Assembly: GCA_963920525.1 (NCBI GenBank)
Contig: OY986435.1
Location: 172,275,827 to 172,339,826, forward strand
Source of the DNA: Dichetophora obliterata
Lineage: Eukaryota > Arthropoda > Insecta > Diptera > Sciomyzidae
Length of the DNA stretch: 64,000 nucleotides
Direction: 5' to 3'
Every line of letters starts with the position of its first letter. Positions within the stretch are counted from its first letter, which is position 1. A model generated the notes under the pieces. That model was not told the origin of the DNA, did not search any database, and was given only the letters and a program-made list of their open reading frames with translations. Made by a program: the position numbers and the translations under genes. Of this stretch, positions 33,101 to 39,359 are shown in pieces.

Positions 33101-35713
33101 GATCTCCTGCATTGGAATCGTTCGCAATTAATGACTTTATGGGTGTTCGACATAACAAAACCATCAATTTTCACTTTCAAAACGTCAGAGATCATTCTTC
33201 GGAGCAACAAACGGCAAGTGGCATTTAAAGCAGTAACGTATAAAAACGTTGACGATGTTCAAATTTATTTTTTTGAAGTCACTGTAAACATGCAGAAAAC
33301 AAATTAAATTTTATAAAAAATACATTTTTCCCCAAAAGTCTTAACAAAACAAATCCTTTTTCTGTCATAAAAATAATTTTTTTATGTTTCCTAAACTTCA
33401 TAAAATGTCCAAAAATCCTGCAAATTTGCGAAAATTGAAGCGATCTAGGCGAAGGTAAAGTTTCTAGTTCAAAATCGAAAGAAAAAATTAGGAAATTCTC
33501 AATAAATTAGCCCAATATGGGACAAGGACTAATTTTTGTAAAAATCTGACGACATATTCGGATTAAGCGAACAATTTTACATTAGAATATGTTATGGTCA
33601 AAAGATTTTGTATGGCTAAAATGCTAAAAGAAAACTCGATTCGAAACATCCATTTTATACTTTTTCAAATTCACGTTTTTTAGCAGCGCCCATCCAGTTC
33701 AAGAATTTCCTGGATTTTTTTTTGCGTATTTAATGAATGCGTATTATTTATATTATATCCAGGATTCAGAATCTGGCCTTGCAAAGGAAGTTCTGTAATG
33801 CTTCTGAAAAAACCTATCTAGTGTGTAATATGTAGCTAGACATTTTTTGAATATAAGCTCTCGATATTAAGAATTCGATACAATTATATTCGTCAAAAGC
33901 TATACTTGGTTTTTTTTTTTAATAATTTGAAATAATAACAGATAAATAAGATAATAAAAATGCATTGCATACTTTTGATACTTAATATTAAATATTTTAA
34001 AGATTGTTGCTGCTTAACAACTGCCAATTTATTACCTGGTGCGAATTTCATGCCCATCCAAACTGAAAACGGCATGCAACCGTGATGAATGACATGCAGC
34101 GTAGAGACGTGTTCAGTTTTTTTGCGTAAAATAAAGAATAGCGTATCAAAGAATTCGGTGAATTTAGCGATGTAATACCACCAACAGGTGCGAGCCATCT
34201 ACAATGGTAACGAAAATAAAGAAAAAATAATGAAACGGCATGATTGAGTTTTGTGGAAGTGGAGGAAGATGAGGAGAAGATGATGTTTGGGAGTAGTTGT
34301 TGAAGTGTTCAGTACTTACACGCATGGCCAGTGGACTGTTTGAGTAGTCGACGGGTTGGCACTTTAGGCTATAGTGGGTCAACCAGCCGCTCATTAAATA
34401 CTAAAAAGAATAAACAGTATGAAAATAAAAGAGAAAATAGTTCAGAAACCTACTCACGCAACATATCTACACAATAGTTCGAGAAAAAATAAAATTAATC
34501 AAAATTATTGCAGCGTACCTCATAGAAAATCCACGCACTGAATACTGTCTGAAACAAATTGTAGTAAACTAAAATTTTTCTTAGATCCAAAGGTTTTCTA
34601 TTCGCCATTAACTTTGGTGCTAGAGATTTACTAAAGTAAGCGTAAAAAACACATAAAGCTAGTGTGGGAAGCGGTGATGACATCATTGGCCAGTCTTTTA
34701 CTCTGGGATCTGTTAAAGAAACGAAAAGAAAAGAAGAAAAAATAAATGCAATTTTTATGAAAATATTTACTATAAATAATGATTACAGTCGTTACATTCG
34801 ACAGTAGTAAAAATAATTGAAATGGCGCAAACTAATTAATATGCATTTAGCAGAAAACCTTAACAAAACAGTGACAGTTTGCATTGCCAAATATTGCCAA
34901 TTTCAAAATCACTGAATTTTGTAATGCAATGTGACAAAATCAAAAAAAAAATAAAATATACCTACGCAAGTGCGATGAAGAAACACGAACGAACTTTGTT
35001 CAATTCTTACGAAATATTGAATAATACAGAATTTGGGACAGAAAAAAAAATTAAATTCGAAAAAACCAAACCTGAAAGAGTCCCTGACCACCTACACGTT
35101 CTCTTATCTACAATCGTAGCTGAACTAAGGTTTGTCTTAATTATGTTATTTCATAAAAAGTATCAGACACTTTAACCAAACACCAAGGTTTGTAAACAAA
35201 GTCGTAGCTGATCATTGCAAAATCGTCTATTTCTATAAAATGTTTAACTACTACTTTAATATTAATGCAATATTATTTTCAATACTGTTTATGGCAAAGT
35301 TGCCAATGAATGATGAAATTTAATAGGGTATGCGGCGGTGGCGACGGCGTCGTACCGTTATGTTAATTTAAAGCTAAATTTGTTTCTATTTTCTTAATTA
35401 ATTCAACAATAATTTAAAAAAGGCGTTGAAATGGAAAGCGAAATCTTATCACCAAATTTAGTAGTACTACTATTAAAATGCAAAACATATAAGAAGAGAC
35501 GGGAAATATTGAGTTATCAACACCCACGATTAAAAAAAAAAACAAAACATTAACAAATATTAACGACAAAAGAATAATTATGCATAATACTTTGTAAAGT
35601 GTCTCATTTTTTTTTTTTTTGTTGAGTTGTTGATTTTCGAACTTATACATACCACTTTGATTGTCCATGAGGTCTCTATACCAGTCATATATCTCGTGTA
35701 ATATGACAGCCAT
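1..35713 (-). CDS. Very long chain fatty acid elongase (ELOVL family), 7 coding exons, 3' end outside window
   Basis: Multi-pass ER membrane condensing enzyme that would add two carbons from malonyl-CoA to long-chain acyl-CoAs. The exons 35713-35653, 34709-34519, 34400-34320, 34198-34036, 15854-15718, 15639-15343 and 133-1 join in frame into 354 codons with no stop. Family signatures are visible: K-F-T-E-F-F-D-T and the histidine box HVIHH in exon 4, [12 protein letters not shown] in exon 5, and T-T-F-Q-M-V-Q-F across the exon 5/6 junction. After the last membrane segment comes a long hydrophilic Asn/Gly-rich tail instead of an evident short dilysine end; the true C-terminus is not in the window. 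It resembles insect ELOVL1/7-type enzymes by its motifs; orthology is inferred. Start: ATG at 35713, nine bases after a good acceptor, so at least one further 5' UTR exon lies upstream. Confidence 0.93.
134..1051. other. AT-rich intron sequence, no gene
   Basis: Very AT-rich intronic DNA of the elongase gene. The only structure noted is an exact 18-bp tandem copy of CGGAATTGGGGAGTACAT at 405-422 and 426-443 (period 21). Short open frames here look like chance products of low GC content. Confidence 0.6.
1158..2232 (-). pseudogene. rosa-type mariner transposase, frameshifted
   Basis: Reads from ATG at 2232 ([12 protein letters not shown]), shifts frame near 2195 and continues [20 protein letters not shown] with an HTH region ([20 protein letters not shown]). 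The catalytic part has [31 protein letters not shown] and [19 protein letters not shown] 41-bp tandem duplication (1640-1721) throws the frame between the first and second catalytic Asp. At least two frame breaks make it inactive; all three acidic residues are still recognisable. Confidence 0.9.
1640..1721. repeat. Exact 41-bp tandem duplication inside the transposase
   Basis: Two identical copies, 1640-1680 and 1681-1721, beginning CTCTTGGATTATCATTCGCC. Since 41 is not a multiple of three, the duplication breaks the reading frame. The perfect identity suggests a recent event or an assembly duplication. Confidence 0.97.
3260..6495 (+). mobile_element. Full-length RTE-clade non-LTR retrotransposon
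   Basis: 3,236 bp flanked by a perfect 13-bp target duplication TATATTTTGGGAC (3247-3259 and 6496-6508). It ends in a short microsatellite tail (TAAGTAAGTAAG) in place of poly(A), as RTE elements often do. A 5' leader of about 230 bp precedes the endonuclease region. It inserted into the hAT-like element 2354-6514. The perfect duplication and few coding lesions suggest a fairly recent insertion. Confidence 0.92.
3493..6476 (+). pseudogene. RTE endonuclease-reverse transcriptase, three lesions
   Basis: N-terminal apurinic-type endonuclease (3493 to ~4440): [44 protein letters not shown]. It shifts frame near 4440-4490 and again in the A-rich run near 4670-4690, then reads the RT from about 4690: [50 protein letters not shown], and the catalytic [16 protein letters not shown] at 6159-6161 interrupts the C-terminal part, which continues [13 protein letters not shown] to IRL at 6476; a C-to-T change in an Arg codon would explain it. 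It would prime reverse transcription at nicked target DNA if intact. Confidence 0.92.
6515..7368. other. AT-rich intron sequence, no gene
   Basis: No coding potential seen. Several short motifs with GTCGA cores (AAAAGTCGACTGGTGACT and similar, 6640-7370) recur in both orientations, which hints at an old inverted-repeat element without clear ends. Confidence 0.4.
7369..7423. repeat. 23-bp-arm hairpin palindrome
   Basis: Left arm 7369-7391 (GACGTGACTTAGTGAATTGC and on) and right arm 7401-7423 are complementary with one mismatch around a 9-nt loop. It may be an end-to-end remnant of an inverted-repeat element. Confidence 0.85.
7440..7830. repeat. Fold-back of opposed ~45-bp tandem repeats
   Basis: Units with the core GATCAAAAATAATAGTTAAA followed by ATTTTACTTTTATTTTTTC repeat on the left (7440-7590). 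The reverse complement (TAAAATTTTAACCGTTATTTTCGATTG and variants) repeats on the right (7665-7830) around a unique centre. This is the layout of fold-back elements. Confidence 0.7.
7918..8050 (-). repeat. Gypsy 3' LTR
   Basis: 133 bp, sharing with the 5' LTR the start TGTGGGGACAACCTTGTTCA, the internal GAATTAATCAAATTT and the terminal TTAACA. It is shorter than its partner owing to deletions in AT runs. Confidence 0.82.
8126..9590 (-). pseudogene. Gypsy pol remnant: RNase H and integrase
   Basis: 9590-9246 reads the RNase H part ([51 protein letters not shown]). 9048-8750 reads the integrase zinc-binding and core start ([32 protein letters not shown]). 8533-8126 reads the end of the core and the C-terminal domain ([21 protein letters not shown], [18 protein letters not shown]). 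Stops and frameshifts separate these blocks. The first block starts 20-30 bp after the primer-binding site, showing that everything upstream of RNase H is deleted. Confidence 0.88.
9621..9787 (-). repeat. Gypsy 5' LTR
   Basis: 167 bp, TG...CA bounded, followed at 9620 downward by the TTGGTGACCCCGC primer-binding-like site. Confidence 0.82.
10203..10719. repeat. Copy of the CAGTGAACC repeat family
   Basis: Starts CCCAGTGAACCAAAACTATC and ends CGCATATGGTCC...CCTGGG. Internal sequence such as ACTCAAAACTATCACTTTAC and CTCATTCGCCGGAC recurs in reverse orientation at 53815-55322, showing a dispersed family. No coding seen. Confidence 0.6.
10757..11245. mobile_element. Fold-back MITE with a nested inner hairpin
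   Basis: Outer arms of about 80 bp: GGGGCGATAGGGGTGCACTT (10757) matches the complement of the sequence ending CCCTATCGCCC at 11245, both with TACCCTATCACATCTTCAAT inside. An inner pair, CCTAGGTGGCGCTGTGGTCG at 10929-10955 and its complement at 10980-11006, forms a 27-bp hairpin. The inner pair may be a separate insertion. Confidence 0.78.
11726..12055. repeat. Possible degenerate MITE
   Basis: GGGCCTGACCAAAATAAACG at the left is complementary, with several mismatches, to the right end (...TATTTTGGTTAGGCTT). No clear target duplication was found. Confidence 0.35.
12178..12360. mobile_element. 183-bp MITE
   Basis: Ends GGTAGTGTTAGGGCGGAGAG (12178) and the complement of GCCCAAACACTACC (ending 12360). 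Homology extends inward through GTGACCAAAACTGTCAAA on the left and TTTGACAGTTATGGTCAC on the right. No coding. Confidence 0.7.
12787..14123 (+). mobile_element. Tc1-family transposon, internally deleted
   Basis: Inverted ends CAGTGGCGAGCAAAATTGAG (12787, match continuing ~36 bp) and the complement ending at 14123, flanked by TA (12785-12786, 14124-14125). 1,337 bp, shorter than usual because part of the transposase is missing. Inserted inside the hAT-like element 12434-14472. Confidence 0.93.
13006..13885 (+). pseudogene. Tc1 transposase, stop codon and internal deletion
   Basis: [20 protein letters not shown] opens the paired-like HTH region. The GRPRKL motif and [13 protein letters not shown] (first catalytic Asp) follow. 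A TAG at 13480-13482 replaces an expected Trp codon in the YY-W-HRPKES context. After [10 protein letters not shown] about 100 bp encoding the central region are missing or scrambled. FQQDGGKN (second Asp region), [18 protein letters not shown] (third) and the C-terminus NKDLWTKY (stop 13883-13885) are visible in other frames. Inactive. Confidence 0.9.
14481..15342. other. Intron sequence, no feature recognised
   Basis: Host intron between exons 6 and 7 of the elongase. Less AT-rich than its surroundings near 14760-14930, but no coding or repeat structure was recognised. Confidence 0.5.
15343..15639 (-). CDS. Elongase exon 6
   Basis: 297 bp (99 codons), acceptor GCTAG, donor GTAAGTGCC from 15342. 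It encodes the last membrane segments ([20 protein letters not shown], then the Trp-Ile-Gly-Leu-His-Gly segment and [11 protein letters not shown]). It then opens a hydrophilic tail with repeated Asn-Gly pairs ([24 protein letters not shown]). Confidence 0.9.
15718..15854 (-). CDS. Elongase exon 5
   Basis: 137 bp, acceptor TTGCAG, donor GTAAGTGGC from 15717. It encodes [20 protein letters not shown] and continues [20 protein letters not shown], then TTFQM. These are the N-x3-H-x2-M-Y-x-Y-Y and T-x2-Q motifs of the elongase active-site region. Confidence 0.92.
16026..16437. repeat. Probable degenerate MITE
   Basis: TAGTGGTATGCAATGAAC at 16026 pairs with GTTCATTGAATACCATTA ending 16437, and GCGTATGTTCGGTAAGTTTAC pairs loosely with the GTAAACTTATAGCTATACGC region near 16371. 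No coding; no certain target duplication. Confidence 0.5.
17009..17028 (+). repeat. Run of 20 G residues
   Basis: An uninterrupted G20 tract in otherwise very AT-rich DNA, just beside the Tc1 remnant at 17150-17580. It could form a G-quadruplex, or be an assembly-sensitive homopolymer. Confidence 0.95.
17150..17580 (-). pseudogene. Tc1-family transposase fragment
   Basis: Minus-strand reading in shifting frames gives SSDESKFRPNP (first catalytic Asp), [14 protein letters not shown], then [16 protein letters not shown] (second Asp) and [15 protein letters not shown] (third motif, Asp replaced by Glu). Order and spacing fit a Tc1 transposase; frame changes and stops make it a relic. Element ends were not found, although CATAAATAGCAC near 16792 and GTATAAATAGCACTGAG near 16992 may be part of one end. 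Confidence 0.75.
17640..18970. other. AT-rich intron sequence, no gene
   Basis: Only small direct duplications (CATATTTGGCCAATGTCA twice near 17758-17790) and homopolymer runs. No coding potential seen. Confidence 0.5.
19581..20067. repeat. Nested inverted repeat inside the hAT relic
   Basis: Arms share AAAAGTCTTTTCCAACCTT (19607-19625 and its complement at 20021-20040) and AATTAATACAATTTGCTGGTC with AATATTATTTAAGTGTTTTTG (complements at 19880-19925 and also 19785-19810). Internal copies make the structure partly tandem. Nearby GGGTATTCACAA motifs (19135, 19535) may be its terminal sequence. Confidence 0.65.
20096..20281 (-). pseudogene. hAT transposase C-terminal dimerisation fragment
   Basis: 61 codons reading [20 protein letters not shown] followed by [18 protein letters not shown]. 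The Ser-Ser-x-Glu-Ser-Glu-Arg-x-Phe-x-x-Ala pattern followed by Ile-Arg-x-x-Leu is the hallmark of the hAT C-terminal dimerisation region. Nothing upstream of it is intact. Confidence 0.75.
20580..21720. other. AT-rich intron sequence, no gene
   Basis: No coding, repeat array or element ends recognised; long A and T runs only. Confidence 0.5.
21730..22110. repeat. Three-copy tandem repeat of ~120-140 bp
   Basis: Three diverged units begin near 21730, 21872 and 22002 with TCTGGGATGC/CTCGGGGATGC/TCTGGGATAC. Each continues GGGGAATATGCCACCTTACC, then a TTGGTCGATTT-type block and a TTCACACAAA-type end. Divergence is moderate and includes indels; no frame is conserved. Confidence 0.82.
22104..22330 (-). 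pseudogene. Possible Tc1-type transposase fragment
   Basis: Minus-strand reading [19 protein letters not shown] then [18 protein letters not shown] resembles the region around the first catalytic Asp of Tc1 transposases (F-W-K-N-V...D-E-x-K-F-N-L-I-G-x-D-G-K), with a frameshift over the Asp. Short and weak; no element ends seen. Confidence 0.45.
22480..23569. other. AT-rich intron sequence, no gene
   Basis: Nothing recognised beyond simple AT tracts. Confidence 0.5.
23570..23775. mobile_element. 206-bp hairpin MITE
   Basis: Nearly the whole element is a palindrome: AGCCCTATTATGAATAAT (23570) pairs with the complement ending at 23775, and arms of ~95 bp both contain GGAAAAGAGAGTCTTCATTT. Only the centre and a few sites differ. 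No coding. Confidence 0.87.
23878..24141. mobile_element. 264-bp hAT-type MITE
   Basis: Ends TAGGGTCCGACCGAATATTC (23878) and the complement of ATTCGATCGGACACTA (ending 24141), with a perfect 8-bp duplication AAAATATC (23870-23877, 24142-24149). ATTCGGTTTCGG occurs near both ends in opposite orientation. No transposase. Confidence 0.88.
24150..25280. other. AT-rich intron sequence, no gene
   Basis: No coding recognised. A purine run GGGGGGAGGGGG lies at about 25091. Confidence 0.5.
25285..25735. repeat. Probable 3' fragment of a dispersed repeat
   Basis: Contains ATCATCGAAATCGGTCCAGC and TTCTTGAGTTATAAGCGTAG, followed by a (TA)n-like tail TATATATATAATAG. This order is common at the 3' ends of insect retroelement-type repeats. 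Type not determined; the upstream minus-strand 82-codon frame is not convincing as a gene. Confidence 0.4.
26752..28039 (+). mobile_element. Mos1-like mariner (mauritiana type), nearly complete
   Basis: 1,288 bp with inverted ends TTGGGGGTTGGAATTAGTTT (26752, ~25 bp) and the complement ending at 28039. TA duplications lie at 26750-26751 and 28040-28041. One transposase gene in plus orientation. Very close to the length of active mauritiana-type mariners; the youngest layer of a three-level nest. Confidence 0.94.
26925..27966 (+). pseudogene. Mos1-like mariner transposase with one frameshift near the C-terminus
   Basis: DD34D transposase that would cut and rejoin the element ends at TA. Open from 26919; the ATG at 26925 ([10 protein letters not shown]) matches the family start better. 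HTH region [18 protein letters not shown]; linker motif WVPYQL; catalytic [22 protein letters not shown] and [13 protein letters not shown]. Numbering from the first Met, Asp158, Asp251 and Asp286 are all present with 34 residues between the last two. An extra base between 27902 and 27907 gives a stop at 27906-27908; in the next frame the family C-terminus [19 protein letters not shown] runs to 27966. So only about the last 19 residues are lost. Confidence 0.92.
28290..28620 (-). pseudogene. hAT transposase C-terminal fragments (zf-MYM-associated type)
   Basis: Minus strand, broken frames: [50 protein letters not shown], then [20 protein letters not shown]. The Ala-Phe-Pro-Asn-Val-x-Ile-Ala-Leu and Ile-Glu-Asn-Asp-Ile patterns match the C-terminal half of the hAT transposases often annotated in insects as zinc finger MYM-type proteins. 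The Ser-Ala-Glu-Arg-Ser-Phe core is missing. Confidence 0.65.
29400..32978. other. AT-rich intron sequence, no gene recognised
   Basis: Small open frames (for example 29245-29685 and 30250-30537) show no family motif. GTTTTTAGGTCATTTTTG-like units recur at 30595-30615 and 30930-30990, perhaps the end of an unidentified element (TAGGTCATCAAAATCCGAGC near 30976). Confidence 0.5.
32979..33167 (-). pseudogene. Short conserved-looking fragment, unknown
   Basis: 62 codons including [38 protein letters not shown] and [14 protein letters not shown]. The wording resembles a repeated insect protein of unknown function often found near mobile elements (a Val-Val-Asn-Asp-x-Ala core), but I cannot name the family. 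No flanking parts or ends were found. Confidence 0.35.
33170..34035. other. AT-rich intron sequence, no gene
   Basis: Nothing recognised; the splice donor of elongase exon 4 closes this stretch. Confidence 0.5.
34036..34198 (-). CDS. Elongase exon 4 with the histidine box
   Basis: 163 bp, acceptor ATTGTAG, donor GTAATAAA from 34035. It encodes the conserved K-F-T-E-F-F-D-T helix, then FILRKK and the catalytic histidine box HVIHH followed by [16 protein letters not shown]. It ends in phase 1, and the next exon is 18.2 kb away. Confidence 0.92.
34320..34400 (-). CDS. Elongase exon 3
   Basis: 81 bp (27 codons), acceptor TTTTTAG at 34402-34401, donor GTAAGTACT from 34319. It encodes [20 protein letters not shown] followed by NSPLAMR, the Cys-Gln-Pro-Val-Asp-Tyr-Ser loop common in insect elongases. 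Confidence 0.87.
34519..34709 (-). CDS. Elongase exon 2
   Basis: 191 bp between the acceptor TTTAACAG (AG at 34711-34710) and the donor GTACGC (from 34518). It encodes [12 protein letters not shown] and the first membrane segment, then the basic loop [16 protein letters not shown] typical of the elongase N-terminal region, ending with IFYE. In phase on both sides. Confidence 0.88.
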
Positions 35714-35722
35714 TTTGATTAT
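35653..35722 (-). CDS. Elongase exon 1 (first coding exon)
   Basis: The acceptor TTTGCAG ends at 35723. Nine untranslated bases follow, then the ATG at 35713-35711. It encodes the short N-terminus [20 protein letters not shown] and ends after 61 coding bases at a GTATGT donor (35652-35647). Phase 1 matches the next exon, giving Asp-Pro at the junction. Confidence 0.85.
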
Positions 35723-36201
35723 CTGCAAATAAAAAAATGAAAACAATAAACAAAAGTTATTCATATGTAGCGGTATAATTAAAATTGTTAGACAAGCGCA
35801 ACTCGTCTCGGTCAAAAATAGGTGGTGAAGCCAGACGATTTTGTGCAAAAGCCCCGAAGGTTTATGTTGAATTATTCAACGCTTCATAAATTCCGTCACG
35901 AAGTTACACTTCCAAGTGCAGCCAAACAAGTGCAAACTTCGTATTTCCCAATTAAAACACATTATTTTTAATTGCAATTAATTAGCGGTTCAATTAAATA
36001 CATACGATCACATATAAAGAATGACGAAAGGTGAAGTTGACAGTTTCCGCACTGACTGACGAGTAGTTGAACAATTTTTTTTACATATTAAGGTTATTTT
36101 ATACATATTACATTAGAGTAATTTCACATGTAAGAATATTATGGACACCCGGTTTTAGTTGCCATAATAGTTTAATTGAAAAGAGAAAGATCGTTTATTA
36201 A
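35723..36201. other. Elongase 5' intron/upstream region
   Basis: The acceptor at 35730-35723 shows that transcription starts upstream, but no 5' UTR exon or core promoter could be picked out. 35830-35940 is locally less AT-rich (GCCCCGAAGG, CCGTCACGAAG) and could hold it. Confidence 0.35.
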
Positions 36202-36439
36202 TATGGGCCATTCTCTTGCAAATCGCACGAATGAATTTTGACAAAAAAATAAAATTTGAAATTTTTACATCGTCTGAAAATTTTTTGATTTTTTTTACGT
36301 AAAATAAGCTTACACGTGCATCGGCATCTTCTCCGATAATTTTTTTTACTGAATGCAGTTAGATCAAAATTGTGAAAAATTGCAACATTTTGTAATGTCT
36401 GTGCTACTTTAATTGCAATATCTCGGATTTGCTATTACG

Positions 36440-36441
<2 letters not shown>

Positions 36442-36474
<33 letters not shown>
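36442..36474 (+). repeat. (TTA)11 microsatellite
   Basis: Uninterrupted TTA repeats of about 33 bp. Confidence 0.95.
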
Positions 36475-36475
<1 letters not shown>

Positions 36476-37439
36476 ATGAAATTAGTACAATAAGACTTGG
36501 TCTTTTATAGTACATCAATGAACATTAGGGCGTAATGAATTCCAATTTTTTTCGAATTTCACATTCTAAGAGGTCTCAAAAGTTGCATTGGTTAAGATCT
36601 CCGAAAAAAAAATTTAGAAAAAATAAGGATATCTTTCTCTCCCGCAAGGAAAAAGTTGTTTTTTGAGAAAAACAGTAAGAAATCACGATCTCAAAATGCT
36701 TTAATTTTTGTAAGAGAAACTAAATATGTCTTAAAGCAAAAGTAGATATAGACTTTAACTAACAATATTTTCGCAAACACGATGCCAGTCTTGGTTTTCA
36801 ACCACAGTGTCCTGTGTGAAGGACATTCGAATCTAAAGGTACACTCGAGGTAGCACCGAACTTTTAATTGTTATCTGATTGTCTAAATTTTGGTGATATT
36901 GATTAGAATGTTATCGTTTTCCTTAAATTTGGCGAATTAATAAATTGCATATTTTTCGCATTTGCATTTTAATGTTTTGGAGAAATGTATACTTGAATGC
37001 AATTTTTTAACTTTTTCAAAAAAAAAAATGAATATAAGGTGTTATATCTCGGGCACCAGAAGTGGTACCGAAGATAAATTTCTCCATTCGGATTCTGCAA
37101 ATAGTTTTGAACGAAGCCCTGTCTAAAAATATCTATTTAAAGCAGCAGGAAAGCAGCAGCATTTAAAGCAGCAGCAAGAAGAACAAAGAAAGATTAAGAG
37201 ATTTAATTCAAGGGTCGAAATATTTGAAAATTTCCCTTTTTAAGTTGTTGACTGAAGTTTACTTGCTTAATAATAATTGGCAAGGAGTTTCAAATTCGAA
37301 TTATGCAAAAAAAAAGTACCTACTTGTATTAAGATAATTATGCCTAGGTGTTACAAGACGTTTTTATTTATATATGCAGCATAGGGTAGACAACTTTGAC
37401 AACTTGGACAATAACAACGTGATCTACATAAATTACCAG

Positions 37440-38270
37440 CTACAACAACAAGATTCAATGTCTAGTGGCCATAGAACAGCCGCCAAACATTCTTTTCATA
37501 CGCCATACAACAGACGACGTATATAATTCCTAAGTAGTTCTGACCGGAAGCATATAAATAGACACGACAAATCCAGCTAAGGTTCCTTTTTAGGTGAGCT
37601 CAAACCAAGTACCTTATGCCTCGGCTGACCGTCAGGTTTATCGTCCGGGGAGTGTGGCGAACGGTAATTTTTTGTTATCTTTAAGTGTAGTTAATTATTT
37701 ATTTTTATTTTTCTATTATTTTATTTTTTTTTTGTTTTCGAAATCCGCGTCGATACCTCGGTTTACCGCAAGATCTATCACCGGGGCTGCGACGCAGGCA
37801 CTCTCTGCTACGTCACCATGGCGTCTACAGTTGTCGTATTAGAAATAACGGAGCATTCCTTTTTAGCGATTGTCAACCGATTAGCGAAGCGATTATCAAC
37901 GGACTACCGATTACCGAAGCGATTACTAGCTGATTACCCATTACCAAAGCGATTACCAACTGATTATCGATTACCGAAGCGATTACCAACCTATTAGCGA
38001 TTAAAAAAGCAATTACCAACTGATTACCGATTACCGAAGCGATTACCAACTGAATACCGGCTTCTAAAGCAATTACCAACTGATGACCGAGTACTAAAGC
38101 GATTACCAACTGATTATTAAGCCCGCTAGCGAATACCCAAAGCTGCATAACTAAGAGGTTATAATAAGGATAACGTTTTCAATAAAGTAACTTTGTGAAT
38201 TACTGAAAACCCTGCGTCTTTTATTTTCAAAATAATTTGTAAGAGTTAGTGGACCTTTTTACAGGACCCT
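37440..38270 (+). mobile_element. Possible solo LTR
   Basis: A TATA-type signal (CATATAAATAGACACG near 37550), a polyadenylation signal (TTCAATAAAGTAAC near 38177) about 630 bp downstream, and locally higher GC content resemble an LTR. The end could be TTTTTACA at 38256-38263. No second LTR, no target duplication and no gag/pol were found. It holds the 30-bp array 37873-38128. Confidence 0.35.
37873..38128. repeat. 30-bp minisatellite, about 8.5 copies
   Basis: Units of GATTACCGAAGCGATTACCA plus ACTGATTACC, diverged by a few bases each but almost always exactly 30 bp. This keeps an open frame on the minus strand reading a 10-residue repeat such as LVIASVIGNQ. The frame is probably a by-product of the period; no gene context. 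Confidence 0.93.
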
Positions 38271-38394
38271 GGAGCGGCTGAGTTTTACCTCAGCCTTTGA
38301 TAAAACCACGTCACATAGGGACAAACAATAAAGTTTATACATCTCACGGACTGAAAAAAATTAAGTTTAGCACAAAGATATTTTGGACATTTTA

Positions 38395-38613
38395 TATAAC
38401 TCGACCAAAAAGGCAAAAGGGCTTAAATGCATTAAAGCCCATGGCGAGGAAAGCAATTTGAAAATTTTATTTTGTTCGAAGCTCCATACAAAAATTTAGA
38501 AAAATACTCATAAAAGTGCATTTTGAAGAGCTAAAATATTTCATGTAATTGGAATAACTCGAAAAAGGGCTTAAATGGCTTAAGCCCTTTTGTCTTTTTG
38601 GTCGAGATATATT
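38395..38613. mobile_element. 219-bp MITE
   Basis: TATAACTCGACCAAAAAGGC with AAAAGGGCTTAA at the left pairs with the right end AAGCCCTTTTGTCTTTTTGG plus TCGAGATATA. A small palindrome GGGCTTAAATGGCTTAAGCCC lies at 38566-38586. It sits at the 3' end of the LINE remnant. Confidence 0.75.
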
Positions 38614-39359
38614 AGTCTATGCAAGAAAGTGAGATTACGAATTTTAAGATAGTCTACTAAATCACATCCCAATATATCTTTACTTTTCGCAGAAATGTGG
38701 TCACACCGATGTACACCATAGACATATCTTGCTGCGCTGTTAAACGCCACTACAAGTTTGTGTAGTGACTGTGAGTCAAGGTGACAATAATGAGTTTCAG
38801 CAAAAGTTATAAGTGTCATTATACGTTGCAAAACAAGTCAGCGACGAATTTCAACTGGGGTATAGGCAAAGGAGAGTCGTAAGTTTCTAAGAGTTATATA
38901 TATTTTTCCAATAGTATTATTTATAGGGTCAGTACAAGTTAGTTTAGAGTACATTATAAAGCCCAGATTTTTAGTATTTTCAACAATTTTTAATTGGTCA
39001 AAACCAATAAATAATGGCGAAATGTCTACAAAGCTAGAGCAATTTCTAGCAACTGCCAAAACTTTGGATTTTAAAGTTATTGTTACAAGCGAGTTAGCAA
39101 CAGCCCAATTATTAATAGATAATAAGTCCGAGTTAAGTCTGAAGCTTAAATCTTCTAAGGGTCATTTTGTTCACAAAGGGCATAAATATGATTTAATTCG
39201 GGGATAACTATCTCTAGGTTAATTTTATACCAAGCGTATAAATCGGGAGATAAAAAAGTGGTTTCGTTCACATTTTATCCCGGCTTTATGCTTAGAGCAT
39301 AAATTCGCTCACTTTATATCGATTTCCATTGAATGTAAGAGTGTTGCTCATTAATTAAA

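Noticed and set aside
34879..35175. 98-codon plus-strand frame in an elongase intron
   Set aside because: Lysine-rich composition typical of A-rich DNA; no homologous motif; opposite to a well supported gene.
35414..35848. 144-codon minus-strand frame containing the elongase N-terminus as a single exon
   Set aside because: It runs through a clear acceptor (35723) and a clear donor (35652); only 35713-35653 is coding in the elongase.
37873..38128. CRISPR-like array
   Set aside because: Units are adjacent diverged 30-bp tandem copies without unique spacers, in a eukaryotic genome; it is a minisatellite.
37440..38270. Complete LTR retrotransposon
   Set aside because: Only LTR-like signals are present; no second LTR, gag, pol or flanking duplication was found, so at most a solo LTR was listed.
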